From positions 1 to 23,814 of the forward strand of contig JASHQN010000128.1 of the NCBI GenBank assembly GCA_030039135.1: a stretch of 23,814 nucleotides of DNA, given 5' to 3'. Source of the stretch: Thermoplasmata archaeon. GTDB lineage: Archaea; Thermoplasmatota; Thermoplasmata; Lutacidiplasmatales; UBA184. Below are positions 7,057-15,146 of this stretch, one piece after another. Every line of letters begins with the position of its first letter. Position 1 is the first letter of the stretch. Under the pieces are notes generated by a model. It had not been told where the DNA came from. It made no database searches and saw only the letters and a list, made by a program, of their open reading frames with translations. The position numbers and the translations under genes are program-made.

Positions 7057-7704
7057 GTGGCGACCCCAGTGATTCCGTATCGGACGAGCGGCGCGGAGCG
7101 CGTGGGCGCGATCCTGATCGGCGTCGGGGTCGTGCAGTTCGTGGCCGCGATGGCCTGGGTGCAGACCGCCTACTCGAACTATTCGCTCCTCCAGAACTAC
7201 ATCAGCGACCTCGGCAACACCGCGACCTCCCCGCTCCATGTGGTGTTCAATGTGTCGATCATCCTCTTCGGCGTCCTCGCGATCCTCGGCATCCTCCTCG
7301 CGTGGGGCGCGTTTCCTCCCTCGGGCACTCGGCCCGTCGGGCTCCCGCTGCTGCTGATCGCGAGCGTGGCCGCGATCTTGGTCGGGCTGTACCCGGAGAA
7401 CGTCAACTCCGGGGTCCACGACCTCGCGTCCCTGGTCATCTTCCTCGCGGCGGGGCTCGCGATCGCCATCCTCGCAGGGGGGATGCGGGCCGGAACCCCG
7501 TGGTCGTCCCTGCGCTGGGTCTCGCTCGTCCTTGGGCTGATCACGCTCGGGTCGCTCGCGTACTACGCCCCCACCCAGATCAGCAACACGACGTTCGACC
7601 CGGGGTTGATCGAGCGGCTCATTGTGGTACCGATCCTGCTCTGGGCGCTCTGCGCGATGGTCGTGATACTGAGGCTACCGTCGCGGCCCCGACTCGCGAT
7701 CTAA
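7057..7704 (+). CDS. DUF998-family integral membrane protein
   Basis: This 215-residue protein has about six hydrophobic helices. The DUF998 hallmarks are the segment NYISDLGNT at about 47-55, with a helix starting with an Asn-containing FNVSIILFG, and the later GLYPENVNSGVHDLASL region with conserved Glu and His-Asp. The function of the family is unknown. The GTG at 7057 was chosen because a strong GGGGGAGG stretch lies 5 bases upstream; this is one of the few genes here with a clear Shine-Dalgarno site, in keeping with its long leader. It is followed after 16 bases by the flavoprotein gene and is probably co-transcribed with it. Confidence 0.8.
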   Translation: MATPVIPYRTSGAERVGAILIGVGVVQFVAAMAWVQTAYSNYSLLQNYISDLGNTATSPLHVVFNVSIILFGVLAILGILLAWGAFPPSGTRPVGLPLLLIASVAAILVGLYPENVNSGVHDLASLVIFLAAGLAIAILAGGMRAGTPWSSLRWVSLVLGLITLGSLAYYAPTQISNTTFDPGLIERLIVVPILLWALCAMVVILRLPSRPRLAI

Positions 7705-7720
7705 CGAGGATGCGGACCCC

Positions 7721-8932
7721 GTGACCGGCGCCGTACGACCGCCGACGGGGCCGGAGGACGGCCCGGTGGTGGTCCTGGGCGCGGGGTACGCGGGTCTTTC
7801 GGTCGCGCAGGGAGTCGCCCGACGGGGCCGCGATCGGATCCCGGTGATCCTGATCGACCGCCATCCGGTGCATGTGCTCCGCACCGAGCTCTACGAGGTC
7901 GGCCGGCTCGCGGCGGCCGGCGAGGACGCGCGATCGTGGACCGTCCCGCTCGCCCGCGTGCTCGAGCGAACCTCGGTCGAATTCCGCCAGGGAGACGTTC
8001 GTTCGATCGACTTCGATCACCGGCAGGTCGAGCTCGACGGCGGCTCGGTCTCCTTCGGGACCCTCGCGATCTGCCTAGGGAGCGTGGCGTCCTACTACGG
8101 GGTCCCGGGGGCCCCCGAGCTCACGCACCAGGTCTACCGCCTGAGCGGCGCGCAACGGCTCGCCCGAGAGCTCAAAGAGACGGAGGTCCGATCCGCCCAG
8201 CTTCCCGGGGAAGCCCGGCCCCGGGTGCTCGTGATCGGAGGCGGATCGACCGGCACCGAACTCGCGGCCGAGATCGCCACGACCGACTGGCGCAAGGTAT
8301 CCGGCCCGGGCGCGCGCCCACCGGATGTCTTCTTGCTCACGGGTTCGCTCCCCTTCCTCGCCGGGCTTCCGCCGAAGCTGATCGCCCGCGCCCGCTCGGT
8401 CCTGCACCGCGTCGGAGTGACGATGATCCACGGATACAACGTGACCCGGGTCGATCCCAGCCGTGTCGGGATCGCGGACGGTTCGGAGCTCGCCTGCGAC
8501 CTCGCGGTCTGGTGCGCCGGCCTGGAAGCCCCCAAGATCGTACGGGAGCTCCCGGTACCGCACGGCAAGGCGGGCCGCATCGCCGTCGGGCCGACCCTCG
8601 AGGTGCCCGGCGTTCCCGGGGTCTTCGCCGTGGGCGACGTCGCGGAGCTGCGCGACCCCGAGACCGGGTCCGTGGTTCCGGGCACGGCGCAGGCCGCCAT
8701 CGCCGAGGCGCGCACCGCGGCCCAGAACCTCTTGGCTCGCCGCACGGGGGTTCCGCTCGTCCCGTTCCAGTACCGAGAGCGCGGGGTCCTCGTCGCGCTC
8801 GGACGCGGCGCGGCCGCGGGCGCGGTCCGTCACGTCACGATCTGGGGGAGCCCCGCTGCCCTGCTCAAGCGGATCGTGCAACGAGAGTACGCGGTGTCGG
8901 TCGAGAGAGGGGAGGCCTCCGGCCTGCTATGA
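7721..8932 (+). CDS. FAD-dependent pyridine nucleotide oxidoreductase, NDH-2-like
   Basis: This 403-residue flavoprotein has two Rossmann folds. The FAD-binding GAGYAG is at 20-25 and the NAD(P)-binding GGGSTG at 173-178, with the second FAD contact in FAVGDVAE at 302-309. There is no Cys pair of a disulfide reductase type. The overall layout matches type II NADH:quinone oxidoreductases and related sulfide:quinone-type enzymes. No Cys pattern typical of sulfide:quinone oxidoreductase is seen, which favours NADH oxidation. The C-terminal part (about 355-400) could associate with the membrane through its Trp/Leu/Ile-rich helix. The start is GTG at 7721, 16 bases after the DUF998 gene, so both are likely in one transcript. 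The electron acceptor cannot be told from sequence. Confidence 0.85.
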   Translation: MTGAVRPPTGPEDGPVVVLGAGYAGLSVAQGVARRGRDRIPVILIDRHPVHVLRTELYEVGRLAAAGEDARSWTVPLARVLERTSVEFRQGDVRSIDFDHRQVELDGGSVSFGTLAICLGSVASYYGVPGAPELTHQVYRLSGAQRLARELKETEVRSAQLPGEARPRVLVIGGGSTGTELAAEIATTDWRKVSGPGARPPDVFLLTGSLPFLAGLPPKLIARARSVLHRVGVTMIHGYNVTRVDPSRVGIADGSELACDLAVWCAGLEAPKIVRELPVPHGKAGRIAVGPTLEVPGVPGVFAVGDVAELRDPETGSVVPGTAQAAIAEARTAAQNLLARRTGVPLVPFQYRERGVLVALGRGAAAGAVRHVTIWGSPAALLKRIVQREYAVSVERGEASGLL

Positions 8933-8981
8933 CGGGCCGGCCCCGGCAAGAAGGATAACGGACCAGACTTTCTCCCCCTCG

Positions 8982-9956
8982 GTGAAGGCGCTCGTCCTGG
9001 TCGGAGGCTTCGGAACCCGGTTGCGCCCCGTGACGTACACCGTCCCGAAGCAGCTGATCCCGATCGCCGGTAAACCGCTCCTGTACCACGTCCTCGACCT
9101 TCTCCCGGACGACGTCGAGGAGGTCGTCCTGGCCACGGGCTACAAGGCCGACGTCATCGACGGCTACGTGCGAACGCATCCGGTCCGATGGCCCGTCCGT
9201 ACCGTTCCCGAAGCCGAGCCGCTCGGCACCGGCGGCGGGATGAAGAACGCCGGCGATGGCATGTCGGACCCGTTCTTCCTCCTGAATTCGGACGTCATCG
9301 CCTCGGCGGACCTCGAAGCGATGCGGACGGCCCACGCCGCGCGCGGCGGGGTCGGGACGATGGCGCTCTTCGAGGTCGAAGACACGCGGCCCTACGGTGT
9401 CGCTGCGCTCGATGCGCAGGGCCGGATCACCGCCTTCGTGGAGAAACCCGAGCCCGAGGACGCTCCGTCGCGGTGGATCAACGCTGGGCTCGCGGTCTGG
9501 TCTCGGACGGCTCTCGACGCCATACCGCCCGGGCGCCCGGTGAGTTTCGAGCGGGAGATCGTACCGGGGCTGCTGACGCAAGGGGTCTACGGGTACCGCT
9601 TCACCGGCTACTGGGACGACGCGGGCACGCCCGACCGACTCCTGAACGCCCAGCGGCTGCTCTTCGAGGCCGGTCGAGGCGGGAAGCTCGGGATCCCTCG
9701 CGGAGCGTTCGGTACGGGGCCGGTGGCCACGATGGACGGCAGCCGGGCCGCCGGTGCGTCGTTCGGACCCAACGTCACGCTCGCCCCCGGGGTCACGGTG
9801 GAGGCCGGGGCCCACGTGGCGAACTCCATCCTCATGGACGACGTCCGCGTCGAGCGGGATGCGACCGTGACGGACTCCATCCTCGGTCCGCGCGTCCGGG
9901 TGCGCGCCGGGCACCGGCTCGTTCGCCAGGTGCTCGGGGACGGAGCCGAGGCCTAG
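8982..9956 (+). CDS. Sugar-1-phosphate nucleotidyltransferase (GDP-mannose/dTDP-glucose pyrophosphorylase-like)
   Basis: This 324-residue enzyme would couple a sugar-1-phosphate to an NTP to make an activated sugar. The nucleotidyltransferase signature GGFGTRLRPVTYTVPK is at 8-23, LGTGGG at 81-86, the metal-binding Asn-Ser-Asp at 102-104 and an FVEKPEPED substrate loop near 150. The last 80 or so residues form hexapeptide-like repeats (FGPNVTLAPGVTVEAGAHV onward), a left-handed beta-helix as in archaeal mannose-1-phosphate guanylyltransferases. The GTG at 8982 begins directly at the conserved KALVLVGGFGTRL, and a weak AT-rich GGATAAC is about 27 bases upstream, so it may have its own leaderless promoter. 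The exact sugar and nucleotide are not assignable. It probably serves glycan or N-glycosylation precursor synthesis. Confidence 0.9.
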   Translation: MKALVLVGGFGTRLRPVTYTVPKQLIPIAGKPLLYHVLDLLPDDVEEVVLATGYKADVIDGYVRTHPVRWPVRTVPEAEPLGTGGGMKNAGDGMSDPFFLLNSDVIASADLEAMRTAHAARGGVGTMALFEVEDTRPYGVAALDAQGRITAFVEKPEPEDAPSRWINAGLAVWSRTALDAIPPGRPVSFEREIVPGLLTQGVYGYRFTGYWDDAGTPDRLLNAQRLLFEAGRGGKLGIPRGAFGTGPVATMDGSRAAGASFGPNVTLAPGVTVEAGAHVANSILMDDVRVERDATVTDSILGPRVRVRAGHRLVRQVLGDGAEA

Positions 9957-9987
9957 GGCCGCCGTCCCGGGGCCGGTCCGGGCCGGA

Positions 9988-10974
9988 TCAGCGGTTCACC
10001 CGCGCGAGGCCTTCCTCGGGATATCGAGCGCCCGAAAACGCGCTACGCGGCACGGCGCGCTCGATCCGTTCGAGGTCGTCCCGGCTGAGCACGACGTCGA
10101 TCGCCCGTGCATTCTCCTCGAGGTTCGTGCGGCGCTTCGTTCCCGGGATCGGAACGAGGTGCTCGCCCCGGCTCAGGACCCAGGCGAGGGCGAGCTGCGC
10201 CGGCGTGCACCCCTTCTCCCGAGCGATCGACTCGAACCGGCCGAGCGCCTCCAGATTCCGGGGAAGGTTCCCGGCCTCGAATCGCGGCAGCGACAGCCGG
10301 AAGTCGCCCGATCGCATCCCGCCCGTCGATCGGACCTTCCCGCTGAAGAAACCGCGCCCGAGGGGGGAGAACGGCACGAAGCCGACGCCGAGCTCCTCGC
10401 AGGTCGCGAGAACGCCGTCTTCCGGATCCCGCGTCCAGATCGAGTACTCGCTCTGCACGGCCGTGATCGGATGGACGGCGTGGGCACGTCGCAAGGTCGC
10501 CGGGCTCACCTCGGAAAGCCCGAGGAAGCGCACCTTACCTTCGGTCACGAGAGAGGCCATCGCGCGGACGGTCTCCTCGATGGGGGTCTCGGGATCCACC
10601 CGGTGGAGGTAGTAGAGATCGATCGTGCGGACCCCGAGTCGCTCGAGGCTCCGTTCGCAGGCCCTCCTCACGTACTCCGGGGACCCGTTGACGTCCCGCT
10701 CCCCCGGCTCCGACCCCGTTCTCAGACCGAATTTCGTCGCGAGGAACACCTCGTCGCGCCTTCCGGCGATCGCCCGACCGACCAGCTCCTCGTTCGTGTG
10801 GGGGCCGTAGACGTCCGCCGTATCGAGGAAGTTGATCCCGAGTTCGAGCGCGCGGTGAAGGGTCGCCGCCGACTCCGCATCATCGCCGGGTCCGTAGCTC
10901 TGGCTCATCCCCATGCAGCCGAGCCCGATCGCGGACACCGCGGGCCCGTTCCGCCCAAGGTGCCGCTGCTTCAT
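9988..10974 (-). CDS. Aldo/keto reductase
   Basis: This 328-residue NADPH-dependent oxidoreductase is of the AKR family with a TIM-barrel fold. The catalytic tetrad is complete: Asp51 (LDTADVYG), Tyr56, Lys81 and His124. The N-terminal GLGCMGMSQSYG and the NADP-binding region PIPGTKRRTNLEEN near 275-289 place it with the AKR11/AKR13-like group (YajO/PhaB/auxin-induced-protein type). The substrate is an aldehyde, ketone or sugar that cannot be specified. The ATG at 10974 was chosen because the family alignment starts there (MKQRHLGRNGPAVSAIGLG); the frame stays open far upstream but without homology. It lies 134 bases downstream of the alcohol dehydrogenase gene, with a possible inverted-repeat operator between them. 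Confidence 0.93.
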   Translation of the reverse strand: MKQRHLGRNGPAVSAIGLGCMGMSQSYGPGDDAESAATLHRALELGINFLDTADVYGPHTNEELVGRAIAGRRDEVFLATKFGLRTGSEPGERDVNGSPEYVRRACERSLERLGVRTIDLYYLHRVDPETPIEETVRAMASLVTEGKVRFLGLSEVSPATLRRAHAVHPITAVQSEYSIWTRDPEDGVLATCEELGVGFVPFSPLGRGFFSGKVRSTGGMRSGDFRLSLPRFEAGNLPRNLEALGRFESIAREKGCTPAQLALAWVLSRGEHLVPIPGTKRRTNLEENARAIDVVLSRDDLERIERAVPRSAFSGARYPEEGLARVNR

Positions 10975-11014
10975 CGCCCGATGCCACCTCTGTCGCCGTA
11001 TCCCCTGGCCGTTT

Positions 11015-11029
11015 CGGTGCAGCGCACCG
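11015..11029. promoter_or_regulatory. Inverted repeat upstream of the aldo/keto reductase gene
   Basis: CGGTGC and GCACCG are perfect 6-base arms separated by 3 bases, 41 bases before the ATG at 10974. The position suits an operator, or the site may act as an RNA hairpin after the upstream gene. The rest of 10975-11108 holds only weak TATA-like candidates. Confidence 0.25.
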
Positions 11030-11108
11030 GCACCCGATACGTGCCACAAAGGCTCGGTCGGTATAGCGGCGCGGTGTCCAGCGTCGTGCACCGGGGCCGG
11101 GCGATCCC

Positions 11109-12152
11109 CTAGGATCCGTACGCCGGACCCGTCACGACCACCTTCACCGCGTCGGCCGGGCGGGCCGCCAGATCGAAGGCGTCCTGGATGCGCTCGAGCG
11201 GGATTTGGTGGCTCACGAGGTCCTTGAGCGCGAGGCGCCCCGACACGACCAATCGATGCACCTCGGCGATGTCGGGCTCGGTCGTGGCGTACGACGGGAC
11301 GATGCGGACCCCCCGCAGGTAGAGGTCCTGGAGGTCGGCTTCGAGGCGGCTGCCGGCTTCGGGGAGACCGAAGAGATTCAGCGTCCCGCCGCGCCGAACG
11401 ATGCCGGTCGCTTCCCGGACCACCGCGGGGTGGCCGGTCGCCACGACCGCGAGATCGACGCCGCGTCCGGCGGTCGCCCGATCGACTGCGGCTCCTACCG
11501 CGCCCGGATCGCGCGGGTCGACGGTGAGATCGATCCCGCCGCGCTCGGCCGCGGCCCGGCGCAGGGGCGCGACCTCGCTCCCTCCGACCCAGGAGGCCCC
11601 GAGCGCGCGGGCGAGCCGGGCGTAGAGCAGTCCCACGGGTCCGAGCCCGAGCACGAACACCGTGGCCCTGTCGGGCAGCGCGACGCGCCGGATCGCGGTG
11701 AGCGAGCACCCCGCGGGCTCGAGGAGCGAACCCGAGCCCCAGTCGACGGACGGGTCGAGTCGCAGGACCGCACCTCGGCCGACGTTCTCGGCCGGGACTC
11801 GGAACGCTTCCGCGAAGCCGCCCGGATCGATGTTCGTCCGGGAGAAGGTGGGGCAGAACGTGAGGTCCCCGCGAGCGCAGACCTCGCACCGGTAGCACGG
11901 GACGTGATGGTGGGCGAACACCCGATCCCCGACGGAGAGGTCGGTCACGCCGCGGCCTACCTCCGCGATCCGCCCGACCGGTTCGTGACCCAAGATCCCC
12001 GCGGTGCGGTAGCGGCCGCGCACCTTCTCGAGATCGGTCCCGCAGACGCCGCACGCCGCGAGATCGACGACGACCTCGCCGTCTCCCGCCGTCGGACGGG
12101 GCCGGTCGACGAGGGCGAGCGTACCGTCCGCGTCGAGCTTGCCGAACCTCAT
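11109..12152 (-). CDS. Zinc-dependent medium-chain alcohol/polyol dehydrogenase
   Basis: This 347-residue medium-chain dehydrogenase has both zinc sites. The catalytic zinc ligands are Cys34, His56, Glu57 and the nearby Glu145. The structural zinc is held by Cys86, Cys89, Cys92 and Cys100 in CYRCEVCARGDLTFC. The nucleotide-binding motif GLGPVG is at 169-174. The stretch TNIDPGGFAEAF (106-117) is common in the threonine/sorbitol-dehydrogenase-related branch rather than in simple ethanol dehydrogenases. The ATG overlaps the stop of the class III aminotransferase gene by four bases (ATGA), so they are translationally coupled. A step acting on an amino acid-derived alcohol or aldehyde is plausible but is inference. 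Confidence 0.92.
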   Translation of the reverse strand: MRFGKLDADGTLALVDRPRPTAGDGEVVVDLAACGVCGTDLEKVRGRYRTAGILGHEPVGRIAEVGRGVTDLSVGDRVFAHHHVPCYRCEVCARGDLTFCPTFSRTNIDPGGFAEAFRVPAENVGRGAVLRLDPSVDWGSGSLLEPAGCSLTAIRRVALPDRATVFVLGLGPVGLLYARLARALGASWVGGSEVAPLRRAAAERGGIDLTVDPRDPGAVGAAVDRATAGRGVDLAVVATGHPAVVREATGIVRRGGTLNLFGLPEAGSRLEADLQDLYLRGVRIVPSYATTEPDIAEVHRLVVSGRLALKDLVSHQIPLERIQDAFDLAARPADAVKVVVTGPAYGS

Positions 12153-13534
12153 TCGCGAGCGCGAGCCGCACCGATCGCGGCGTCGAGGATCTCCATCGCC
12201 TCGTCGATCTCCTCACGACGGACGATGAACGGGGGAATGTAGCGGATCGTGGAGCGCCCGCAGGGCAGGAGGATGAGGCCTCGTCGGTAGCTCTCCTCGA
12301 TGACCCGGTCGCGCAGGCGCACCGCCGGCTCCTTCGTGCGTCGGTCCCGGACGAACTCGGTCGCCGTCATGAGGCCGAGGCCTCGCACGTCGCCGATTTC
12401 CTCGTGTCGCGTCTGGAGCTCTCTCAGGCGGTCGAGCAGGTAGGCGCCCTGGACCCGTGCGTTGTCGAGAAGGCGCTCCTTCTCGATCACGTCGAGGGTC
12501 GCGAGGGCCGCCGCGGAGGCGAGGAGGTTGCCGCCGAACGTGTTCGAGTGGGATCCCGAGACCGGGAAGTCGAGATCGGAGCGGAACGCGACCGCCCCCA
12601 TCGGGAGGCCACCGCCGAGCGCCTTGGCCATCGTCACGAGGTCGGGAACGACGCCGTGGTGTTCGATTCCGAACCATCGCCCGGTCCGCCCCATGCCGGC
12701 CTGCACCTCGTCGTCGATGAGCAGGATCCCGTGCTCGTCGAGGATCGACTTCATCGTCGGGAACCACCCTTTCGGCGGCACGACGTACCCGCCCTCGCCG
12801 AGGACCGGCTCGACGATCATCGCCGCGACGTCGTCCGGCGGGATCGAGGTCTGGAAGTAGAGCTCCTTCAGGATCCGCGCGCAGTAAAGATCGCAGCTCG
12901 GATACTCGAGCTGGTACGGGCACCGGTAGCACGTCGGAGCGGGGATGTGGTGACCCCCTTCCACGAACGCGGAGTATCGCGCTCGCTGCACCGGCTTAGA
13001 CGCGGTCAGGGTGAGCGCCCCCATCGTCCGCCCGTGGAACGCGCCGAGCAGACCGAGAACGATCGGTCGCTGCCGGTGCCACCGGACGATCTTGAGCGCG
13101 GCCTCCGTGCTCTCGGCTCCGCTGTTGGTGAAAAAGACCTTCTTCTCGAACTCGCCGGGGACGATCCGGACGAGGCGCTCGGCGAGTCGCACCTGCGCGT
13201 CGTAGTAGAAGTCGGTTCCCGCGAAGTGGCTGAGGCGCCCGACCTGGTCGCGCACGGCGCGCACCACGTCCGGGTGGGCGTAGCCGACGTTGTTGACCGA
13301 GACCCCCGAAGCGAAGTCAAGTAGGCGGTTCCCGTCGACGTCGGTGATCCATATCCCGTCGCCCGACTCCGCGACGATCGGCGAGCTTTTCGTCGTGGTC
13401 ATGAGGACGCGCCGGTCGCGTTCAATCACGTCCTGGGCCTTCGGACCGGGGATCGGGGTCTTCAGGACGACCCCTCGCTTCGGCTTCTTCGGGGTGTCAC
13501 TCGGGGCGGACGAAGGAGCAGCGCTCTGGCTCAT
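12149..13534 (-). CDS. Class III PLP-dependent aminotransferase (archaeal GABA-AT/ornithine-AT/racemase branch)
   Basis: This 461-residue enzyme is a fold type I, class III PLP enzyme. The phosphate-binding SGAEST is at 138-143, FHGRTMGAL at 166-174, and the cofactor-contacting LLIDDEVQAGMGRTG at 271-285. The Schiff-base Lys304 is in AKALGGGLP. The insertion with CYRCPYQLEYPSC at 202-214 is characteristic of archaeal members. The characterised Pyrococcus relatives include an ornithine aminotransferase and broad-specificity amino acid racemases, so both activities are possible. The N-terminal 25 residues are low-complexity. It forms an operon with the downstream zinc dehydrogenase through a 4-base overlap. 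The start at 13534 has a CTTTAG element about 36 bases upstream. Confidence 0.92.
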   Translation of the reverse strand: MSQSAAPSSAPSDTPKKPKRGVVLKTPIPGPKAQDVIERDRRVLMTTTKSSPIVAESGDGIWITDVDGNRLLDFASGVSVNNVGYAHPDVVRAVRDQVGRLSHFAGTDFYYDAQVRLAERLVRIVPGEFEKKVFFTNSGAESTEAALKIVRWHRQRPIVLGLLGAFHGRTMGALTLTASKPVQRARYSAFVEGGHHIPAPTCYRCPYQLEYPSCDLYCARILKELYFQTSIPPDDVAAMIVEPVLGEGGYVVPPKGWFPTMKSILDEHGILLIDDEVQAGMGRTGRWFGIEHHGVVPDLVTMAKALGGGLPMGAVAFRSDLDFPVSGSHSNTFGGNLLASAAALATLDVIEKERLLDNARVQGAYLLDRLRELQTRHEEIGDVRGLGLMTATEFVRDRRTKEPAVRLRDRVIEESYRRGLILLPCGRSTIRYIPPFIVRREEIDEAMEILDAAIGAARARE

Positions 13535-13567
13535 GGAATCACCGAGACCGACACGGAGCGCTGAGGG

Positions 13568-13573
13568 CTAAAG
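13568..13573 (-). promoter_or_regulatory. TATA-like element for the class III aminotransferase operon
   Basis: CTTTAG on the minus strand, 36 bases before the ATG at 13534, would give a leader of about 10 bases. The same hexamer precedes the other aminotransferase gene at 14910. A stronger element, CATAAAAGG at 13614-13622, could instead drive this gene with a longer leader. Confidence 0.35.
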
Positions 13574-13613
13574 GCTTGGGGGTTCTCGACCGCGCGACGC
13601 GAGTCGAGCGGCT

Positions 13614-13622
13614 CCTTTTATG
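13614..13622 (+). promoter_or_regulatory. TATA-like element for the small ORF at 13647
   Basis: CCTTTTATG is centred 29 bases before the ATG at 13647, the spacing seen at the other leaderless genes here. It is the most AT-rich point between the divergent genes. Confidence 0.45.
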
Positions 13623-13646
13623 CCGCTTCTCGAGTCGGGAAGCACG

Positions 13647-13937
13647 ATGGGCTCCGCGGGCGAGGAGACCGAGACCGCGGGTTCCTCGCTCGAGGAGCTC
13701 AAGGCGATCGTCCCCGCCCGTGCCGTTCTCACGGAGCTCGCGCGCGGCTTTCTCTTGGTGCACGAGTCGAACCCCGACCGGGCGGTCCGCTTCGCCGAGA
13801 CCTTCCTGCGCGAGCGGTCGGAGGCGGTCGAGCCGTCGCGCGTCGAGACCAACCGACCGGTCAGCCGCGCCCAGCTGAGGCTAGGGCTGACGAGCCGGGG
13901 CGCCGTCGAGCCGACGAGCTTCCCGCCCGCGCGCTAG
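13647..13937 (+). CDS. Small hypothetical protein (96 residues)
   Basis: I do not recognise this protein. It is acidic at the N-terminus, has a predicted amphipathic helical middle (AIVPARAVLTELARGFLLVHE, then RAVRFAETFLRE at about 20-60) and a basic, disordered-looking tail. There are no Cys or membrane segments. The ATG at 13647 is supported by a TATA-like element 29 bases upstream, which favours a real leaderless gene; an in-frame ATG at 13620 lies inside that element and is unlikely. Its last 77 bases overlap the 3' end of the convergent aminotransferase gene, whose own tail there is low-complexity, so one of the two ends may not be what it seems. Confidence 0.5.
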   Translation: MGSAGEETETAGSSLEELKAIVPARAVLTELARGFLLVHESNPDRAVRFAETFLRERSEAVEPSRVETNRPVSRAQLRLGLTSRGAVEPTSFPPAR

Positions 13938-14910
13938 CGCGGTGCGTCACCGCGCCCACCGCGCGGCGAACCTCGAGGTACCGAACGAGATCCTCCGGAA
14001 ACGTGCGTCGTGTGAGACAGACCCGGACGCCGTCCGGACGCCCGAAAAAGGACCCGGGGGCGACGAGCACCGACGCGCGGAGGCACCGACGGGCGAACGC
14101 CTCTCCGTCCGGGCCTGCGGACGTGTCGAACGCCGTGGGCCCCGAGAGCGGCGGAGAGCTCGGCGTTGCGCGCCGCCACGCACGCACGTTCCGTCGGAAA
14201 ACGCCCCGGACGGTCCGGAGGAGACCGACCCGATGGTCGAGGATCGCGTGCGCGGAGGCGACCGAGAACGGTGCGATCTCGTCCGTCACGAGGCCGTGGA
14301 ATCGGGCGAAGGCATCCCGCTCGTGTTCCGGCACGACGACGAATCCCACCCGGACGGCGTCGGCGCCGTAGACCTTGGTGAACGAGCCCGTCGTCCACAG
14401 GGTCCGAAGACCGAGTCGCTGCACGGAGGGCGCCGTGGTGAACTCCCGGAACGTCTCGTCGACGACGATCGATTCCGCCCCGTCGGCGAACGAGGTGAGA
14501 CGGTCGGGCGGCCAGAGGTCACCGCACGGGTTGCGGGGCTGGGAGACGATCGCGAGGTCCGCGGCAGCCCGCCCGTCGACGAGTCGGAACCCGGCCCAGC
14601 GGGCCACGTCGAACATGGGAGGATACTCGGGGAACTCGACCCGACATCGGATCCCGTGCCCGCGGCCCGTCCGCGCGAGGTAGAGGGTCGCGAGCGCGTT
14701 CCCTTCGGTCGCCCCGTGGGTCAGAAAGAGGCGCGAGGGGTGGACGCCGACCCGCCGAGCGAGGCGGACCCGCAGGGCGCTCTCGGAGGAATCTCGGATC
14801 GCCCGGGTGCTCGGCACAGGGACGCGGATCTCGCCGTGCATCCCGCTCTGGGCCAGGTCGTGTCGGCAGGCGGCATGCGCATCGATCCAGTCGGCCAGCG
14901 GGAATCGCAT
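13861..14910 (-). CDS. Class I/II PLP-dependent aminotransferase (HisC/CobD-like)
   Basis: This 349-residue fold type I enzyme resembles histidinol-phosphate aminotransferases and related class I/II enzymes. Visible cofactor residues are Asn127 in SQPRNPCG, Asp151 in IVVDETF, Lys179 in TGSFTKVYG and Arg187 in DAVRVGF. The N-terminal HGEIRVPVPSTRAI matches no substrate-specific motif that I can name. The final 30 or so residues are Arg/Ser/Ala-rich and overlap the convergent small ORF; the conserved fold ends near YLEVRRAVG. The ATG at 14910 was preferred over an upstream GTG-type start because a CTTTAG TATA-like element lies 26 bases before it and the upstream residues are not family-like. 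The substrate is unknown; HisC, aromatic or Asp-type transaminase or CobD-like decarboxylase are candidates. Confidence 0.82.
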   Translation of the reverse strand: MRFPLADWIDAHAACRHDLAQSGMHGEIRVPVPSTRAIRDSSESALRVRLARRVGVHPSRLFLTHGATEGNALATLYLARTGRGHGIRCRVEFPEYPPMFDVARWAGFRLVDGRAAADLAIVSQPRNPCGDLWPPDRLTSFADGAESIVVDETFREFTTAPSVQRLGLRTLWTTGSFTKVYGADAVRVGFVVVPEHERDAFARFHGLVTDEIAPFSVASAHAILDHRVGLLRTVRGVFRRNVRAWRRATPSSPPLSGPTAFDTSAGPDGEAFARRCLRASVLVAPGSFFGRPDGVRVCLTRRTFPEDLVRYLEVRRAVGAVTHRASARAGSSSARRRPGSSALASAGRG

Positions 14911-14933
14911 CGCGCGGTCGAGGCGCTCGCATC

Positions 14934-14939
14934 CTAAAG
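14934..14939 (-). promoter_or_regulatory. TATA-like element for the class I/II aminotransferase gene
   Basis: CTTTAG on the minus strand, centred 26 bases before the ATG at 14910, implies a leaderless transcript. This supports the shorter start for the protein. Confidence 0.45.
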
Positions 14940-15116
14940 CCGCTGGGCGCGGGAGTTCCGCAGGGAGCGGGCGAGCCGTATCGGCTTCGGAACACTGACC
15001 CGCGCCGAAACGCACCTCGGGGTCGGCGAGCGGCTAGCGCCGATCCCCAGAGCGGTCGCCGCGTGACAAGGGCCAGGCCGACGTCGCCGGGATCGTGGTG
15101 CGACTCGAGCCGAACC

Positions 15117-15121
15117 GTTTT
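15117..15121 (+). promoter_or_regulatory. TATA-like element for the HNH gene
   Basis: GTTTT, in the context CCGTTTTGAG, is centred 28 bases before the ATG at 15147. It is the most AT-rich spot in 14940-15146, which otherwise shows no gene. Confidence 0.35.
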
Positions 15122-15146
15122 GAGAGGGGAGAGCCAGCCCCCACCG

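Noticed and set aside
10975..12216. Upstream extension of the aldo/keto reductase frame to 742 codons
   Set aside because: The extra residues are Arg-rich, overlap the alcohol dehydrogenase in another frame, and the enzyme family starts at 10974.
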